Shown: positions 17,346 to 29,121, numbered from the stretch's first letter. The stretch: DNA of 64,000 nucleotides from Pseudonocardia oroxyli (GCF_900102195.1 NZ_FNBE01000002.1:424280-488279); one strand, 5' to 3'. The notes: a model not told the origin generated them from the sequence alone. A program made the numbers and translations.

Positions 17346-18161
17346 GTGAGCCGCGCCGAGGAGGAGCCCGACCAGCCGGACCGCCCCGACCGGGCCGACG
17401 CCTGGCCCGCCCGTTCCGAGCGGGACCGCCGGGCGGCGAGCGATCAGTCCTCGGCGCCGCACCCCTCCGGAGGTGACGCGGCGATCCGTCCCGGCTGGTC
17501 CCGCAGGCCCTGGCCGGCTGCGCAGTCCGCCGCCGCGCCCGCCTCCCAGCCCGCCGCCCTGCCCGTCGACCCGCCCGCCGACCGACCCGACGCCTCGTCG
17601 GGCCCGCCGCCCGGCCCGCCCACGGCGCGGCCCGCCGCCCAGGCGGCCGGTCCGCCCGCCGGTCCGCCGTGGAGGGTCCCGAGCCCGCCCCCGAACCCGT
17701 CGCCCGTCATGCCGGAGGTCGGGGCGGGCGGGCCGAGTGCCCGGACCCAGCCGACCCCCGTCGTCCGGTCCGCGGCCGAACGGCGGACCGGTACGCCCAT
17801 GCCGCCGGAGGCGGCGACCCTCGGGGCGGCCGGGCCGCACTCCGCCGACGTGCCGCGGACCACGCCCACCCGGGTCGGGCCGCGGGCGTGGCTGGAGACC
17901 CACGGCGCGCTGCTGATCGTGCTGCTGATCGCCGCGTTCGGCATGGTGCAGGTGCTCACCGAGCACTGGCGGCAGGGATCGGCCCTGCTGGGCGGGTCGC
18001 TGCTGGTCGCCGCGGTGCTGCGCGGGGTGTTGCCGCCCCCGCGGGCGGGACTGCTCGCGATCCGGGGCCGGATCGTCGACGTCGTCTGCTACACGGGCTT
18101 CGGGATCGCGGTGCTGCTGCTCGCCCTCACGATCACCCGCGGCTCGCTCACCGTCGGCTGA
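17346..18161 (+). CDS. DUF3017-type small membrane protein with long Pro-rich N-terminus
   Basis: 271 residues from GTG 17346; a longer in-frame GTG at 17223 is possible. The first 180 residues are Pro/Ala/Arg-rich and probably disordered. The C-terminal 90 residues hold three hydrophobic segments (HGALLIVLLIAAFGMVQVL; a short Gly/Leu segment; GFGIAVLLLALTI), matching the actinobacterial DUF3017 domain. The function is unknown; in related genomes the domain lies near folD or central-carbon dehydrogenases (memory), in keeping with the convergent icd here. A long palindrome follows the stop. Confidence 0.65.
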   Translation: MSRAEEEPDQPDRPDRADAWPARSERDRRAASDQSSAPHPSGGDAAIRPGWSRRPWPAAQSAAAPASQPAALPVDPPADRPDASSGPPPGPPTARPAAQAAGPPAGPPWRVPSPPPNPSPVMPEVGAGGPSARTQPTPVVRSAAERRTGTPMPPEAATLGAAGPHSADVPRTTPTRVGPRAWLETHGALLIVLLIAAFGMVQVLTEHWRQGSALLGGSLLVAAVLRGVLPPPRAGLLAIRGRIVDVVCYTGFGIAVLLLALTITRGSLTVG

Positions 18162-18178
18162 GCGGCGCCTCCGGCGCT

Positions 18179-18220
18179 CGTGAGTGGTAAGTGGTGCTCT
18201 GGCACCACTTACCACTCACG
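18179..18220. terminator. 19-bp perfect palindrome, bidirectional terminator
   Basis: The arm GTGAGTGGTAAGTGGTGC pairs perfectly with 18202-18219 across a TCTG loop; one more C-G pair closes it. It lies between the convergent DUF3017 and icd stops. It belongs to the same GTGAGTGG..CCACTCAC family as the palindrome at 40208-40247, which also sits between convergent genes. Confidence 0.8.
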
Positions 18221-18237
18221 GGCCGCGGAGCGGCGGC

Positions 18238-20448
<2,211 letters not shown>

Positions 20449-20593
20449 TGCACGCCGCTCCAAATCTCCGCAGACTCCGTCGACTTCTCTCGGCGCCCAC
20501 GCTATACCGTACGCGCGTCCTGTTTCATCCCGAGGTCGCCGACATCGCACTGGGCTACGGTGGGGACCCACGGTGTCACGGGGAGGGGCGATC

Positions 20594-20938
20594 ATGGCGC
20601 TGCGGCCCAAGTTCACGGTGCCCAAGCTGGAGGCGTCGTCCTTCAAGGGGTGGACCTTCGTGCTGATCGCGGGCACGGTGCTCGCCGTCGTCGCGATGTT
20701 CACCCAGGGATCGGGCACCACGAACGAGACCGGCTGCGTGATGGCCGTCCAGGGTGCCGCCCCGCTCGACGTCTACCGCAGCGCCAGCACCCAGTTCGAG
20801 CCCGTCGACCAGCTGGCCCCGGGCGCCCGGGTGGACGCCGAGCCCGGACTGATCGAGAACGGGTTCCGCAAGCTCCTCGGCGACAACCGCTGGGCGGTCA
20901 ACGAGCGGCTGGCGGCGACCGAGGGGAGCACCTGCTAG
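20594..20938 (+). CDS. conserved hypothetical single-pass membrane protein
   Basis: 114 residues. It has a short basic N-terminus and one membrane helix (about residues 20-40, [17 protein letters not shown]), followed by an extracytoplasmic domain of about 70 residues with two Cys (C48 region and the last residue), containing [14 protein letters not shown] and [20 protein letters not shown] do not recognise the family. The GGGGAGGGG just before the ATG is a good ribosome binding site. It ends 3 nt before xth, so it probably shares its transcript. Confidence 0.75.
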   Translation: MALRPKFTVPKLEASSFKGWTFVLIAGTVLAVVAMFTQGSGTTNETGCVMAVQGAAPLDVYRSASTQFEPVDQLAPGARVDAEPGLIENGFRKLLGDNRWAVNERLAATEGSTC

Positions 20939-20941
20939 ACC

Positions 20942-21712
20942 GTGTTGGTTCTTGCCACGGCGAACGTCAACGGCGTCCGAGCCGCCTCGGCCAAGGGGTT
21001 CCTCGACTGGCTCGTCACCACGCCCGCCACCGTGGTCTGCCTGCAGGAGGTGCGGGCCCGGCCCGACGAGCTGCCCGCGGACTTCCCCGGTGCCGGGTGG
21101 CACCTCACGGTGGAGCCCGCGCGGGGCGCGCTGTCGAAGGGGCGCAACGGCGTCGCGATCCTCAGCCGGGACGAGCCGCTGGCCGTGCGCACCGGGATCG
21201 GTGACCCGGAGTTCGCCGAGCAGGGCCGCTACGTCGAGGTGGACCTGCCGGGGGTCACCGTCGGGTCGCTGTACCTGCCGAAGGGTGCGGCGGGCACGCC
21301 GAAGCAGGAGGAGAAGGACCGCTTCCTCGCCTCCTTCGCCAAACACCTGGCGGGTACGAGCGGCCACACGGTCGTCGCGGGGGACTTCAACATCGCCCCC
21401 GCCGAGGCGGACATCCGGAACTGGAAGGGCAACCTCGCCCACTCCGGGTTCCTCCCGCACGAGCGCGCCTGGCTCGCCGACCTGCACGCCGCAGGCTGGC
21501 AGGACACCGTGCGCGCCCTGCACCCCGGCGTCGAGGGCCCGTACACCTGGTGGTCCTACCGCGGCCGGGCCTTCGACAACGACGCGGGCTGGCGCATCGA
21601 CCACGTCCTGGCCACCCCCGGGCTGACCCCCGTCGAGGCGCGGGTGGAGCGGGCCGCGAGCTACGACACCCGCTGGTCGGACCACGCCCCCGTCCTGGTC
21701 GCGTTCGCATGA
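20942..21712 (+). CDS. xth: exodeoxyribonuclease III (AP endonuclease)
   Basis: 256 residues, normal length. Motifs of the exonuclease III/APE1 fold are present: ATANVNGVRAA, LQEVRA (metal-binding Glu), GDFNIAPAEADI, and the C-terminal WRIDHVL and SDHAPV (catalytic His). It repairs abasic sites and 3' blocks. GTG 20942 gives the normal N-terminus. The stop overlaps the next ATG (ATGA), so it is coupled to the kinase-like gene. Confidence 0.93.
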   Translation: MLVLATANVNGVRAASAKGFLDWLVTTPATVVCLQEVRARPDELPADFPGAGWHLTVEPARGALSKGRNGVAILSRDEPLAVRTGIGDPEFAEQGRYVEVDLPGVTVGSLYLPKGAAGTPKQEEKDRFLASFAKHLAGTSGHTVVAGDFNIAPAEADIRNWKGNLAHSGFLPHERAWLADLHAAGWQDTVRALHPGVEGPYTWWSYRGRAFDNDAGWRIDHVLATPGLTPVEARVERAASYDTRWSDHAPVLVAFA

Positions 21713-22413
21713 TCCCCTCCCGCCTGGTCGGCGGTCGCTACCTCGTGCTCGACGGCCTCGGTGCCGGCGCCATGGGACCCGTCTGGCGGGCCCAGGACAA
21801 GGTCACGGGCAGGCCGGTCGTCGTCCGCGAGCTGCACCTGCCCGGCCGCCCCACCGCGGCCGACCACACCCGCTTCCGGGACGCCCTGCTTCGCGAGGCG
21901 CGGCTGGTCGGCGCCCTGCGCGACCCGGGCCTGCTCACCGTGCACGACGTGCTCTCCGACGGAGAGCTCGACCTGCTCGTCACGGAGTACACGGACGGCG
22001 TCCGGCTCTCGGACCACACCTCCGCCGGTGGTCGGCTGTCCTACGAGGACGCCCTGGACCTCGCGCGCAGGCTGCTGGGCACCCTCGGTCGCGCCCACGA
22101 GGTCGGGTTGGTGCACGGGGCGATCCGGCCCGCGGCGGTCGTGCTCGCCGAGGGCGGGCGGATCGCGTTCACCGACACCGGGCTCGCCCGGGCGCGGCTG
22201 GCCGTCGACCCGACCGGCGGACCCGTGAGCGCCGCGGACGACCTGCGCGGCCTGGGCGAGACCCTCGCCCGGACCGCCGCGCTGGAGCCGCCGTTCGCGG
22301 ACCTCGTCGACCGGCTGCGCTCCGCCGAGCCGCCGACCGTGCAGGAGGCGCTCGCCGAGCTGGAGGAGGCGGGCGAGCGGCGCCGGACCTGGTTCGGCTT
22401 CCGACGCGCTTAG
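21709..22413 (+). CDS. protein-kinase-fold protein, probable pseudokinase
   Basis: 234 residues with an N-terminal Gly loop (LVGGRYLVLDGLGAGAMGPVWRA) typical of Hanks-type Ser/Thr kinases, but catalytic residues are altered: the VAIK Lys is Arg (VVVREL), the HRD loop reads HGAIRPAAVVL (no catalytic Asp), and DFG reads DTG. The C-lobe is short and there is no membrane segment. It may be a regulatory or binding domain, as with other actinobacterial pseudokinases. It overlaps xth by 4 nt, an unusual partner. Confidence 0.75.
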   Translation: MIPSRLVGGRYLVLDGLGAGAMGPVWRAQDKVTGRPVVVRELHLPGRPTAADHTRFRDALLREARLVGALRDPGLLTVHDVLSDGELDLLVTEYTDGVRLSDHTSAGGRLSYEDALDLARRLLGTLGRAHEVGLVHGAIRPAAVVLAEGGRIAFTDTGLARARLAVDPTGGPVSAADDLRGLGETLARTAALEPPFADLVDRLRSAEPPTVQEALAELEEAGERRRTWFGFRRA

Positions 22414-22484
22414 ACGGAGGACGCCGGGGCACGACCCGCTGAGCCGCGCCCTGCTGTGCTCGAGTGGGGTGCCTGGTGGCGGCA

Positions 22485-23090
22485 CGTTGCGCAGCTTTCT
22501 GATGGTCCGGGGTGCTGGTGATCGGCAGGGGGGACGACCTGACGGACGGGTGGCGGCGCGTGGCTCAGCTTTCTGACGGTTCGGGGTGTCGAGCATCCGA
22601 GTGCGGTCCGACCCGGCAGCGGTGTCGTGGCGCGAAGCTCAGGGTCCTGATGGTCCAGGGTGCTGGTGGTCCGGTGGCGGGCCGATCCGGAGGCGGCTTC
22701 ACGCGAAGAGCTCAGGTTCCTGACGGTCCGCGGGGCGGATCGTCCGGCGCTGCGTCGGTTCGTGGAGGGGCGGCGTGAAGCTCAGGCTGCTGATGGTCCG
22801 GCAGTCCATCGATCCGGCCGAGGACGGTTCGGGTGCGGGATGGTCAGGAACCTGGGCCCCGTGCCGGGACGCTGTTCGCGGGTCCGAGGGTGCTCGGACG
22901 GTCGGGGCCCCAGACCGTCAGGATCCTGAGCGTGGTGCCGGGATGGTGCAGCCGGGTCGGAGGGGGCTCGGATAGTGCGGCCGCTGGACCGTCAGGAAGC
23001 TGAGCTTCGCGCGGCGATGCCGGTGTCGGGTCGGAGGGGGCTCGGATGGTCGGTGCCCTGGACCGTCAGGAACCTGAGCCTGGTGGTCCA
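22485..23090. repeat. nine-copy, 74-bp-spaced palindromic array that changes orientation
   Basis: The gene-free interval 22414-23210 is filled by nine copies of a motif with core TCAGG-N2-CCTGA or a close variant, flanked by AAGC on one side and GGTCC on the other. The CTGA/TCAG cores lie at 22499, 22573, 22647, 22720, 22790 (orientation GCTCAGG..CTGA.GGTCC), then 22844, 22918, 22992, 23066 in the opposite orientation. Spacings are 74, 74, 73, 70, 54, 74, 74, 74. Short ORFs across it are byproducts of the repeat. No known element is recognised. Confidence 0.85.
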
Positions 23091-23134
23091 GGGCCGTCGA
23101 CGAGCGCGACGACCGCCGATCGCACTGCGATTCC

Positions 23135-23196
23135 CTGCGCCCCTGACGCCCCGCGCCCCTGACGCCCTGCGCCCCTGACGCCCTGCGCCCCGCCCC
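23135..23196. repeat. 16-nt tandem repeat
   Basis: Nearly four copies of a 16-nt unit (CTGCGCCCCTGACGCC, first copy 23135-23150) just downstream of the 74-bp array and just before the stop of the following minus-strand esterase gene. It is non-coding. Confidence 0.85.
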
Positions 23197-23210
23197 GGCA
23201 CGAGCACCCA

Positions 23211-24017
23211 TCAGGCGGGGGCGCCGATGCGGAGGGTCGCCCACAGCAGGTCTCGGGTGCCGGGGTGCCAGGCGTGCTCCTGGTCCGTGATCACGTCCTT
23301 GGTCACGGTCCGCCCGCCGGCGCAGTCCCATGTCGTCAGGGTGGCGTCGCCGTCGACGCGGGTCACCGGGCTCCCGCACGCGCCGACCCGGACGAACGGG
23401 GCGATGCTCGCGTCGAGCGAGGCCTTGCCCAGCGACGCCAGGCCCGCCACCGGCACCGTCCGGTCGGCGGTCCCCGCCACGGCGACGACCGACACCGGTG
23501 TCGGGTCCGGGCACTCCCGGGTCAGGGCCCCGGCGACCGGCGCGATCCCGGCGAGCGCCCCGCCCGCGCAGGCCCACGCGTAGCTGAGGTGCCCGCCGTT
23601 CGAGAAGCCGACGGCGTAGACGCGGCGGGGGTCCACGCCGTCGTCGCGCACGAGGGTGGCCACCAGGGTGTCGAGGAAGCCGAGGTCGTCGACCCCCTGG
23701 GACCGGGCGGTGCCGCAGCAGCGGCCCGCGTTCCAGCTCCGGCCGACGCCCTGGGGATAGGCGACGACGGCGCCGTCGCGCGCGGCGAGGTCGTCGAAAC
23801 CGAGCGACCGCATGGCCGACGCGGTGCCGCCGTGCCCGTGCAGCACCACGACCAGCGGCGCGCCCGGGCCCGCGGCGGCCGGGTGGACGACAGTCGCGGT
23901 GCGGGTGCCGTCGGGGGTCGGGATGCTCAGCGATCGCTCGCCCGCACGCGGCACGGCGGCCTGCTCGGCGGGGGCGCAGGCGGTGAGGAGCAACAACAGC
24001 GGGAGCAGGCGGCGCAT
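23211..24017 (-). CDS. LpqC-like secreted esterase lipoprotein (copy 1)
   Basis: 268 residues. Signal MRRLLPLLLLLTAC is a lipoprotein signal with lipobox LTAC. The alpha/beta hydrolase of the PHB-depolymerase/feruloyl-esterase group shows the oxyanion segment VVLHGHGGTA, nucleophile elbow GFSNGG (Ser), an acid in AGTADRTV, and the His in EHAWH. Probable substrates are polyester or hydroxycinnamoyl esters outside the membrane. Its start overlaps the stop of the upstream paralogue (TGATG), so the two are co-translated. Confidence 0.83.
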   Translation of the reverse strand: MRRLLPLLLLLTACAPAEQAAVPRAGERSLSIPTPDGTRTATVVHPAAAGPGAPLVVVLHGHGGTASAMRSLGFDDLAARDGAVVAYPQGVGRSWNAGRCCGTARSQGVDDLGFLDTLVATLVRDDGVDPRRVYAVGFSNGGHLSYAWACAGGALAGIAPVAGALTRECPDPTPVSVVAVAGTADRTVPVAGLASLGKASLDASIAPFVRVGACGSPVTRVDGDATLTTWDCAGGRTVTKDVITDQEHAWHPGTRDLLWATLRIGAPA

Positions 24018-24829
24018 CAGGACCCAGTGTGGCCCATGATCAACCGCTCCCACAGGAACGCGGTCGCGGAGTCCGGCCAGGAATGCCCCTGCCCGTCGAG
24101 GATCTCCCGGGTCACGGTGCGTCCGCCGGGGCAGGCCCAGGACGTGATCGCGGTCCGCGTCCCGGGGGCGTCGCAGCCGGCGACGAAGGGGGCGAGGGTG
24201 GCGTCGAGCGAGGCCCAGCCCCGGTCGGGGCGGCCCTCGATGCGCACCCGGTCGTCCGCGGTGCCCGCCAGCGCCACGACCGAGACCGGGGCGGGGCTCG
24301 GGCAGGGGCCGGTCAGCGCGCCCGCGACCGGCCCGATCCCGGCGAGCGCGCCGCCCGCGCAGGCCCACGTGTAGCTCATCATCGCGCCGTTGGAGAAGCC
24401 GACGGCGTAGACGCGGTGCGGGTCCACGCCGTCCCGCGCGACCAGATCGGCCACGAGCGCGGTCAGGTAGCCCACGTCGTCGACCCCGTTCCGCACCGCG
24501 GAGCCGCAGCAGCCGCCCGCGTTCCAGGTCCCGTCGAGTCCCTGCGGATAGGCCGTGACCACCCCGTCCCGGGCGGCGAGCGGATCGAAGCCGAGGCCCT
24601 GCATCTCCTGCGCCGTGCCGCCGCTGCCGTGCAGCACCAGCACGAGCGGGGCCCCCGCGCCCGCCGACGAGGGCCGCACCACGATCGCCTGCCGCGCGCC
24701 CTCCGGACGGGTGAGCGTGACCGTGTTCCCCGGGTCCGGCGCGGGCGGGGCGGGCGCGGGCGGGGCGGGCGCGGGCGGGGCGGGCGCACAGGCGGCGAGG
24801 AGGAGCAGCAACGGGAGGAGTCGGCGCAT
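24017..24829 (-). CDS. LpqC-like secreted esterase lipoprotein (copy 2)
   Basis: 270 residues, a paralogue of the following gene with an almost identical signal (MRRLLPLLLLLAAC). A (APP)-type Pro/Ala linker of about 16 residues follows the lipobox and is encoded by direct repeats at 24738-24785. Catalytic elements are VLHGSGGTA, GFSNGAM (Ser) and GQGHSWP (His). It is first in a two-gene unit, with coupling by TGATG. The near-identical start regions point to a tandem duplication. Confidence 0.83.
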   Translation of the reverse strand: MRRLLPLLLLLAACAPAPPAPAPPAPAPPAPDPGNTVTLTRPEGARQAIVVRPSSAGAGAPLVLVLHGSGGTAQEMQGLGFDPLAARDGVVTAYPQGLDGTWNAGGCCGSAVRNGVDDVGYLTALVADLVARDGVDPHRVYAVGFSNGAMMSYTWACAGGALAGIGPVAGALTGPCPSPAPVSVVALAGTADDRVRIEGRPDRGWASLDATLAPFVAGCDAPGTRTAITSWACPGGRTVTREILDGQGHSWPDSATAFLWERLIMGHTGS

Positions 24830-24926
24830 CAGGAGCAGTGTCCCGCGTGGCGGTCGCAGAGTATTCCCCGGATCGACGTGATGATCGCTGGTCGACCGGG
24901 GCCCACACCCGACCTAGTCTGGACGG

Positions 24927-27512
24927 ATGGCCGAGCCGCTCCCTGCGCCTGTCCCACCCGCCCCCGCCGAGAAGGCGCCCGCGGACTCCGCGATCCGGCG
25001 CGCCCTGCGGCGCGCCCGGGACGGCGCGGTGCTCGACGTGAACGAGGCCGCGGTCCTGCTGGCCGCGCGCGGCGAGCATCTCGACGCGCTGCTCGCGGCG
25101 GCGTCGACCGTGCGCGACGCCGGCCTGGTCGACGCCGGCCGCCCCGGCGTGGTCACGTACTCGCGCAAGGTGTTCATCCCGCTGACCCGGCTGTGTCGGG
25201 ACCGCTGCCACTACTGCACCTTCGCCACGGTGCCCGGCAGGCTGGACTCGCTGTTCCTGGAGCGGGACGAGGTCGTGGAGATCGCCCGTCAGGGCGCGGC
25301 CCAGGGCTGCAAGGAGGCCCTGTTCACCCTCGGGGACCGCCCGGAGGACCGCTGGCCGCAGGCACAGGAGTGGCTCGAGGAGCGCGGCTACGGCTCCACG
25401 CTGGAGTACGTGCGGGCGTGCGCGATCGCCGTCCTGGAGGAGACCGGGCTGCTGCCCCACCTCAACCCGGGCGTGCTGTCGTGGGAGGAGCTCACGCGGC
25501 TCAAGCCCGTCGCCCCGTCGATGGGGATGATGCTCGAGACGACCGCGACCCGGCTGTGGTCGGAGAAGGGCGGCCCGCACTACGGCTCGCCCGACAAGGA
25601 GCCCGCGGTCCGGCTGCGCACCCTGACCGACGCCGGACGCGTGGGCGTCCCGTTCACCACCGGCATCCTGATCGGCATCGGGGAGACCCGCGCCGAGCGG
25701 GCGGACGCGATCTTCGCGATCCGGTCGTCCTCCCGGGCGCACGGGCACATCCAGGAAGTCATCGTGCAGAACTTCCGGGCCAAGCCGGACACCGCGATGG
25801 CGAACGACCCCGACGCGGACCTCGACGACCTGGCCGCCACCATCGCCGTCACGCGGCTGGTGCTCGGGCCGAAGATGCGGGTGCAGGCCCCGCCGAACCT
25901 CGTCGGGGACGAGTTCGCCCTGATGCTGCGCGCGGGTATCGACGACTGGGGCGGCGTCTCGCCGGTGACCCCGGACCACGTGAACCCCGAGCGCCCCTGG
26001 CCCGCGATCGACGAGCTGGCGGCGCGCTCGCAGGAGTCCGGGTTCACGCTGCGGGAGCGGCTGACCGTCTACCCGAAGTACGTGCTGGCGGGGTCGCCGT
26101 GGATCGACACCCGACTGCACGCGCACGTCGCCGCGCTGGCCGACCCCGAGACCGGCCTGGCGAACGAGGACGCGCCGGTCGAGGGCCGGTCCTGGCAGGA
26201 GCCCGACGGCGGCTTCGAGTCCACCGGGCGCACCGACCTGCACGCCTCCATCGACACCACCGGACGCACCGAGGACCGCCGCGGGGACTTCGCGTCCGTC
26301 TACGGCGACTGGGACGAGCTGCGCTCCGAGCTCGCGGCGCAACGGGCCGCCGCCCCGGAGCGGCTCCCCGGAGACGTCCACGCCGGGCTCGACCTGGCGG
26401 CGTCGGACCCCGCGGCGCTGCTCGACCCGGCGAACCACGACGCGGCCATGGCCGTGCTGACGGCCGAGGGCCCCGCGCTCCTCGAGCTGGTCAAGCTGGC
26501 CGACGACGTCCGCCGCCAGGTCAACGGCGACGACGTCACCTACGTGATCAACCGGAACATCAACTTCTCGAACGTCTGCTACGTCGGCTGCCGGTTCTGC
26601 GCCTTCGCCCAGCGCGAGCGCGACGCGGACGCCTACCGCCTCTCGCTGCCCGAGATCGCGGCGCGCGCGGTCGAGGCGGCCCGCGACGGCGCCACCGAGG
26701 TCTGCATCCAGGGCGGCATCGACCCGAAGCTGCCGGTCACCTTCTACGCCGACCTGGTGCGCGCGGTCCGCGAGGCCGTGCCGGGCATGCACGTGCACGC
26801 GTTCTCGCCGATGGAGATCGTGTCGGCCGCCGCCAAGGCGGGCGTGTCCATCGAGGAGTGGCTGACCGAGCTCAAGGCGGCCGGGCTGGGCTCGATCCCC
26901 GGGACCGCGGCGGAGATCCTCGACGACGAGGTCCGCTGGGTGCTGACCAAGGGCAAACTGCCCGCGGCGCAGTGGATCGAGGTCGTCTCCACGGCGCACC
27001 GGCTGGGCATCCCGTCGTCGTCCACGATGATGTACGGGCATGTCGACGAGCCGCGGCACTGGCTCGGGCACCTGCGCACGCTCGCGTCGATCCAGGACCG
27101 CACCGGCGGCTTCACCGAGTTCGTGCCGCTGCCGTTCGTGCACCACAACGCGCCCATCTACCTCGCCGGGCTGGCCCGGCCGGGCCCCACCGAGCGGGAC
27201 AACCGGGCGGTGCACGCGTTCGCCCGGCTGGCGCTGCACGGGCGTATCGACCACGTCCAGTGCTCCTGGGTGAAGCTCGGCGACTCGCTCGCCGCGGACA
27301 TCCTGCGCGGCGGTGCGGACGACATGGGCGGCACCCTGATGGAGGAGACGATCTCCCGGATGGCGGGCTCGGAGAACGGCTCCGAGCGCTCCGTCGAGGA
27401 GCTCGCCGCCATCGCCGCCTCCGCCGGGCGTCCGGTGCGCCAGCGCACCACGACCTACCAGGGGAGCCCGCAGCGGCTGCTGCCCGCGTCCCTGCCCCTC
27501 ACGCTCGCGTAG
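24927..27512 (+). CDS. fbiC: FO synthase, CofG-CofH fusion
   Basis: 861 residues, the usual FbiC length. Two radical-SAM modules are fused: the CofG half carries CRDRCHYC near residue 90, and the CofH half carries CYVGCRFC near residue 551; each gives CxxxCxxC ligands for a 4Fe-4S cluster. Together they make 7,8-didemethyl-8-hydroxy-5-deazariboflavin from tyrosine and a pyrimidine, the chromophore of cofactor F420. ATG 24927 has a suitable N-terminus. A small unknown gene follows 10 nt after the stop. Confidence 0.96.
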   Translation: MAEPLPAPVPPAPAEKAPADSAIRRALRRARDGAVLDVNEAAVLLAARGEHLDALLAAASTVRDAGLVDAGRPGVVTYSRKVFIPLTRLCRDRCHYCTFATVPGRLDSLFLERDEVVEIARQGAAQGCKEALFTLGDRPEDRWPQAQEWLEERGYGSTLEYVRACAIAVLEETGLLPHLNPGVLSWEELTRLKPVAPSMGMMLETTATRLWSEKGGPHYGSPDKEPAVRLRTLTDAGRVGVPFTTGILIGIGETRAERADAIFAIRSSSRAHGHIQEVIVQNFRAKPDTAMANDPDADLDDLAATIAVTRLVLGPKMRVQAPPNLVGDEFALMLRAGIDDWGGVSPVTPDHVNPERPWPAIDELAARSQESGFTLRERLTVYPKYVLAGSPWIDTRLHAHVAALADPETGLANEDAPVEGRSWQEPDGGFESTGRTDLHASIDTTGRTEDRRGDFASVYGDWDELRSELAAQRAAAPERLPGDVHAGLDLAASDPAALLDPANHDAAMAVLTAEGPALLELVKLADDVRRQVNGDDVTYVINRNINFSNVCYVGCRFCAFAQRERDADAYRLSLPEIAARAVEAARDGATEVCIQGGIDPKLPVTFYADLVRAVREAVPGMHVHAFSPMEIVSAAAKAGVSIEEWLTELKAAGLGSIPGTAAEILDDEVRWVLTKGKLPAAQWIEVVSTAHRLGIPSSSTMMYGHVDEPRHWLGHLRTLASIQDRTGGFTEFVPLPFVHHNAPIYLAGLARPGPTERDNRAVHAFARLALHGRIDHVQCSWVKLGDSLAADILRGGADDMGGTLMEETISRMAGSENGSERSVEELAAIAASAGRPVRQRTTTYQGSPQRLLPASLPLTLA

Positions 27513-27522
27513 GGTCGGGCGC

Positions 27523-27711
27523 ATGGGTGTTCTCGGTCAGCTGTTCCCGGGTCCGAAGATCTCCGACGAGGCGGGCGAGGCCGGTACCGGCGAGCCGCCG
27601 GCCTTCCGCCTGGGCCCGATCGACCTCGAGGCAGGCACGGTGACCGTGGTGCGGACCGGTGCCGCCCCCGAGAGCCCCGCCGACGTGGAGGGGACCGCGC
27701 AGGAGGACTGA
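27523..27711 (+). CDS. small hypothetical protein after fbiC
   Basis: 62 residues, acidic, without membrane segment: GVLGQLFPGPKISDE at the start, and a compact FRLGPIDLEAGTVTVVR segment that looks foldable. It begins 10 nt after the fbiC stop and so is probably on the same transcript. I do not recognise a family. An ATG with upstream GTCGGGCGC gives a weak ribosome binding site. Confidence 0.6.
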   Translation: MGVLGQLFPGPKISDEAGEAGTGEPPAFRLGPIDLEAGTVTVVRTGAAPESPADVEGTAQED

Positions 27712-27720
27712 CCGGCCCCG

Positions 27721-29121
27721 TCAGGACTCCGGGGACACCTCGGGCTGCGGCGCGGGCCGGGGCTCCTCGGCCCGCTGGGTCGGGATCTCGGTCGCGGTCG
27801 CGATGCGCACGGCGTTGCGGCCGGAGTCCTTGGCCCGGTACAGCTCGCGGTCGGCCAACGCGATGGTCTGCTCGACCGTGGTGCCGGGCGTGTGCGGCAC
27901 CATCGTGCCGCCCACGGAGATGCTGAGGTCCGAGATCGTCAGCGGCCCGTCCGGCGTCTCGACCGGGACGGCCAGGTGGGTCACCCGCACGCGGATCCGC
28001 TCGGCGACCGCCTGCAGCTCCGCGGTCGCCCGCGCCTCGGGCAGCCCGGGCAGCAGCACCACGAACTCCTCGCCGCCGAAGCGGCCCACGAGGTCGTCGC
28101 CGCGGACCTCGGCGCGCACCGCGTCGGCCACCGCGGCGAGGACGCGGTCGCCCGCGACGTGCCCGTGGGTGTCGTTGACGCGCTTGAAGTGGTCGAGGTC
28201 GAGCACCAGGACGGCCAGGGTCGAGCGCTCCCGGCGGGCTCGGTCGATGGCCTCGACGGCCCGCGCGTTCCACGCGGTGGCGGTGAGCAGGCCGGTCTTG
28301 CCGTCGGTGGTGGCCGCGGCGGCGAGCTCGCGGTAGAGCACCGCCCGCTGCAGCACCAGGATCGGGATGAACACGAGCAGCACGAACCACCAGGACACGG
28401 TGAGCGTGAGCGCGAGCATCGCCGCCAGGCAGAGGGTCGCCAGCTCCACGGCGATCTCGTCCAGCTGGCCGAACAGGTTCTCGCGGGTGGCGTCCGGCGT
28501 GCTGACGGCTACGGCCAACGCGATGAGCAGCCAGTTGACCGCGGCGTAGGCGAAGGTGGCGGCGCTCAGCGCCGCGACTCCGGCGAGCCCGTTCGCCCAG
28601 GTGTCGGTGCCGCCGGTGACCCGGACGACCTCCTGCGCGGCCAGTGCGGCCAGCAGCACGGTGGTGGCCGTGAAGGTGTTGCGGAAGAGCGGGTAGCGGG
28701 CGGGCTTCCACACCCGGAACCACAGGTGGGTGTAGACGGCGACGATCGTCGCGGTGGCGAGTGCGGGGGGCAGCAGCAGGGCGGCGGCGAAGGTCCAGAC
28801 GGTGGACAGGTCGGTGTAGGACTTCTCGCCCACCTGGCGGCGGGCCCGCTCGACACCTGTCGCCACCTCGGTGTGCACGATGCCGGCCGCGGCCAAGAGG
28901 ACCGCGAGGACGACGGCCTCGAACGTCGGCTGGAACTGCACCCAGGCGACGCCGATGAGGATCAGCGCGAGCATCTCGACGACACCGAGGACAGCGATCA
29001 CCCGGGTGGGCTGGGCCCACACCGCCCATCGGGTGACGCTGCACCTCCGTCGAGGTGACTCTGCCACGAGATGCTCTCCCGTCCGGTCAGACTGATGTCG
29101 TGATGATCCGAGCGTAGTCAT
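27721..29121 (-). CDS. membrane-anchored diguanylate cyclase (GGDEF)
   Basis: 466 residues. An N-terminal region with about seven to eight helices (residues 35-285) resembles MASE-type sensory domains. It is followed by a GGDEF domain (about 290-445) with an intact active site RFGGEEF near residue 349 and the product-inhibition I-site RGDD five residues before it. It should make c-di-GMP. No EAL domain is present. Start ATG 29121 is the longest option; GTG at 29067 or 29037 would still include the membrane part. Confidence 0.85.
   Translation of the reverse strand: MTTLGSSRHQSDRTGEHLVAESPRRRCSVTRWAVWAQPTRVIAVLGVVEMLALILIGVAWVQFQPTFEAVVLAVLLAAAGIVHTEVATGVERARRQVGEKSYTDLSTVWTFAAALLLPPALATATIVAVYTHLWFRVWKPARYPLFRNTFTATTVLLAALAAQEVVRVTGGTDTWANGLAGVAALSAATFAYAAVNWLLIALAVAVSTPDATRENLFGQLDEIAVELATLCLAAMLALTLTVSWWFVLLVFIPILVLQRAVLYRELAAAATTDGKTGLLTATAWNARAVEAIDRARRERSTLAVLVLDLDHFKRVNDTHGHVAGDRVLAAVADAVRAEVRGDDLVGRFGGEEFVVLLPGLPEARATAELQAVAERIRVRVTHLAVPVETPDGPLTISDLSISVGGTMVPHTPGTTVEQTIALADRELYRAKDSGRNAVRIATATEIPTQRAEEPRPAPQPEVSPES

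Noticed and set aside
22485..23090. CRISPR array at the 74-bp repeat
   Set aside because: No cas genes, the repeat changes orientation in the middle, and the intervals between motifs are themselves similar.
24030..27524. Long minus-strand open frame opposite fbiC reading into the esterase gene
   Set aside because: Only the C-terminal part (23211-24017) is a real gene; the rest mirrors fbiC and has no domain.
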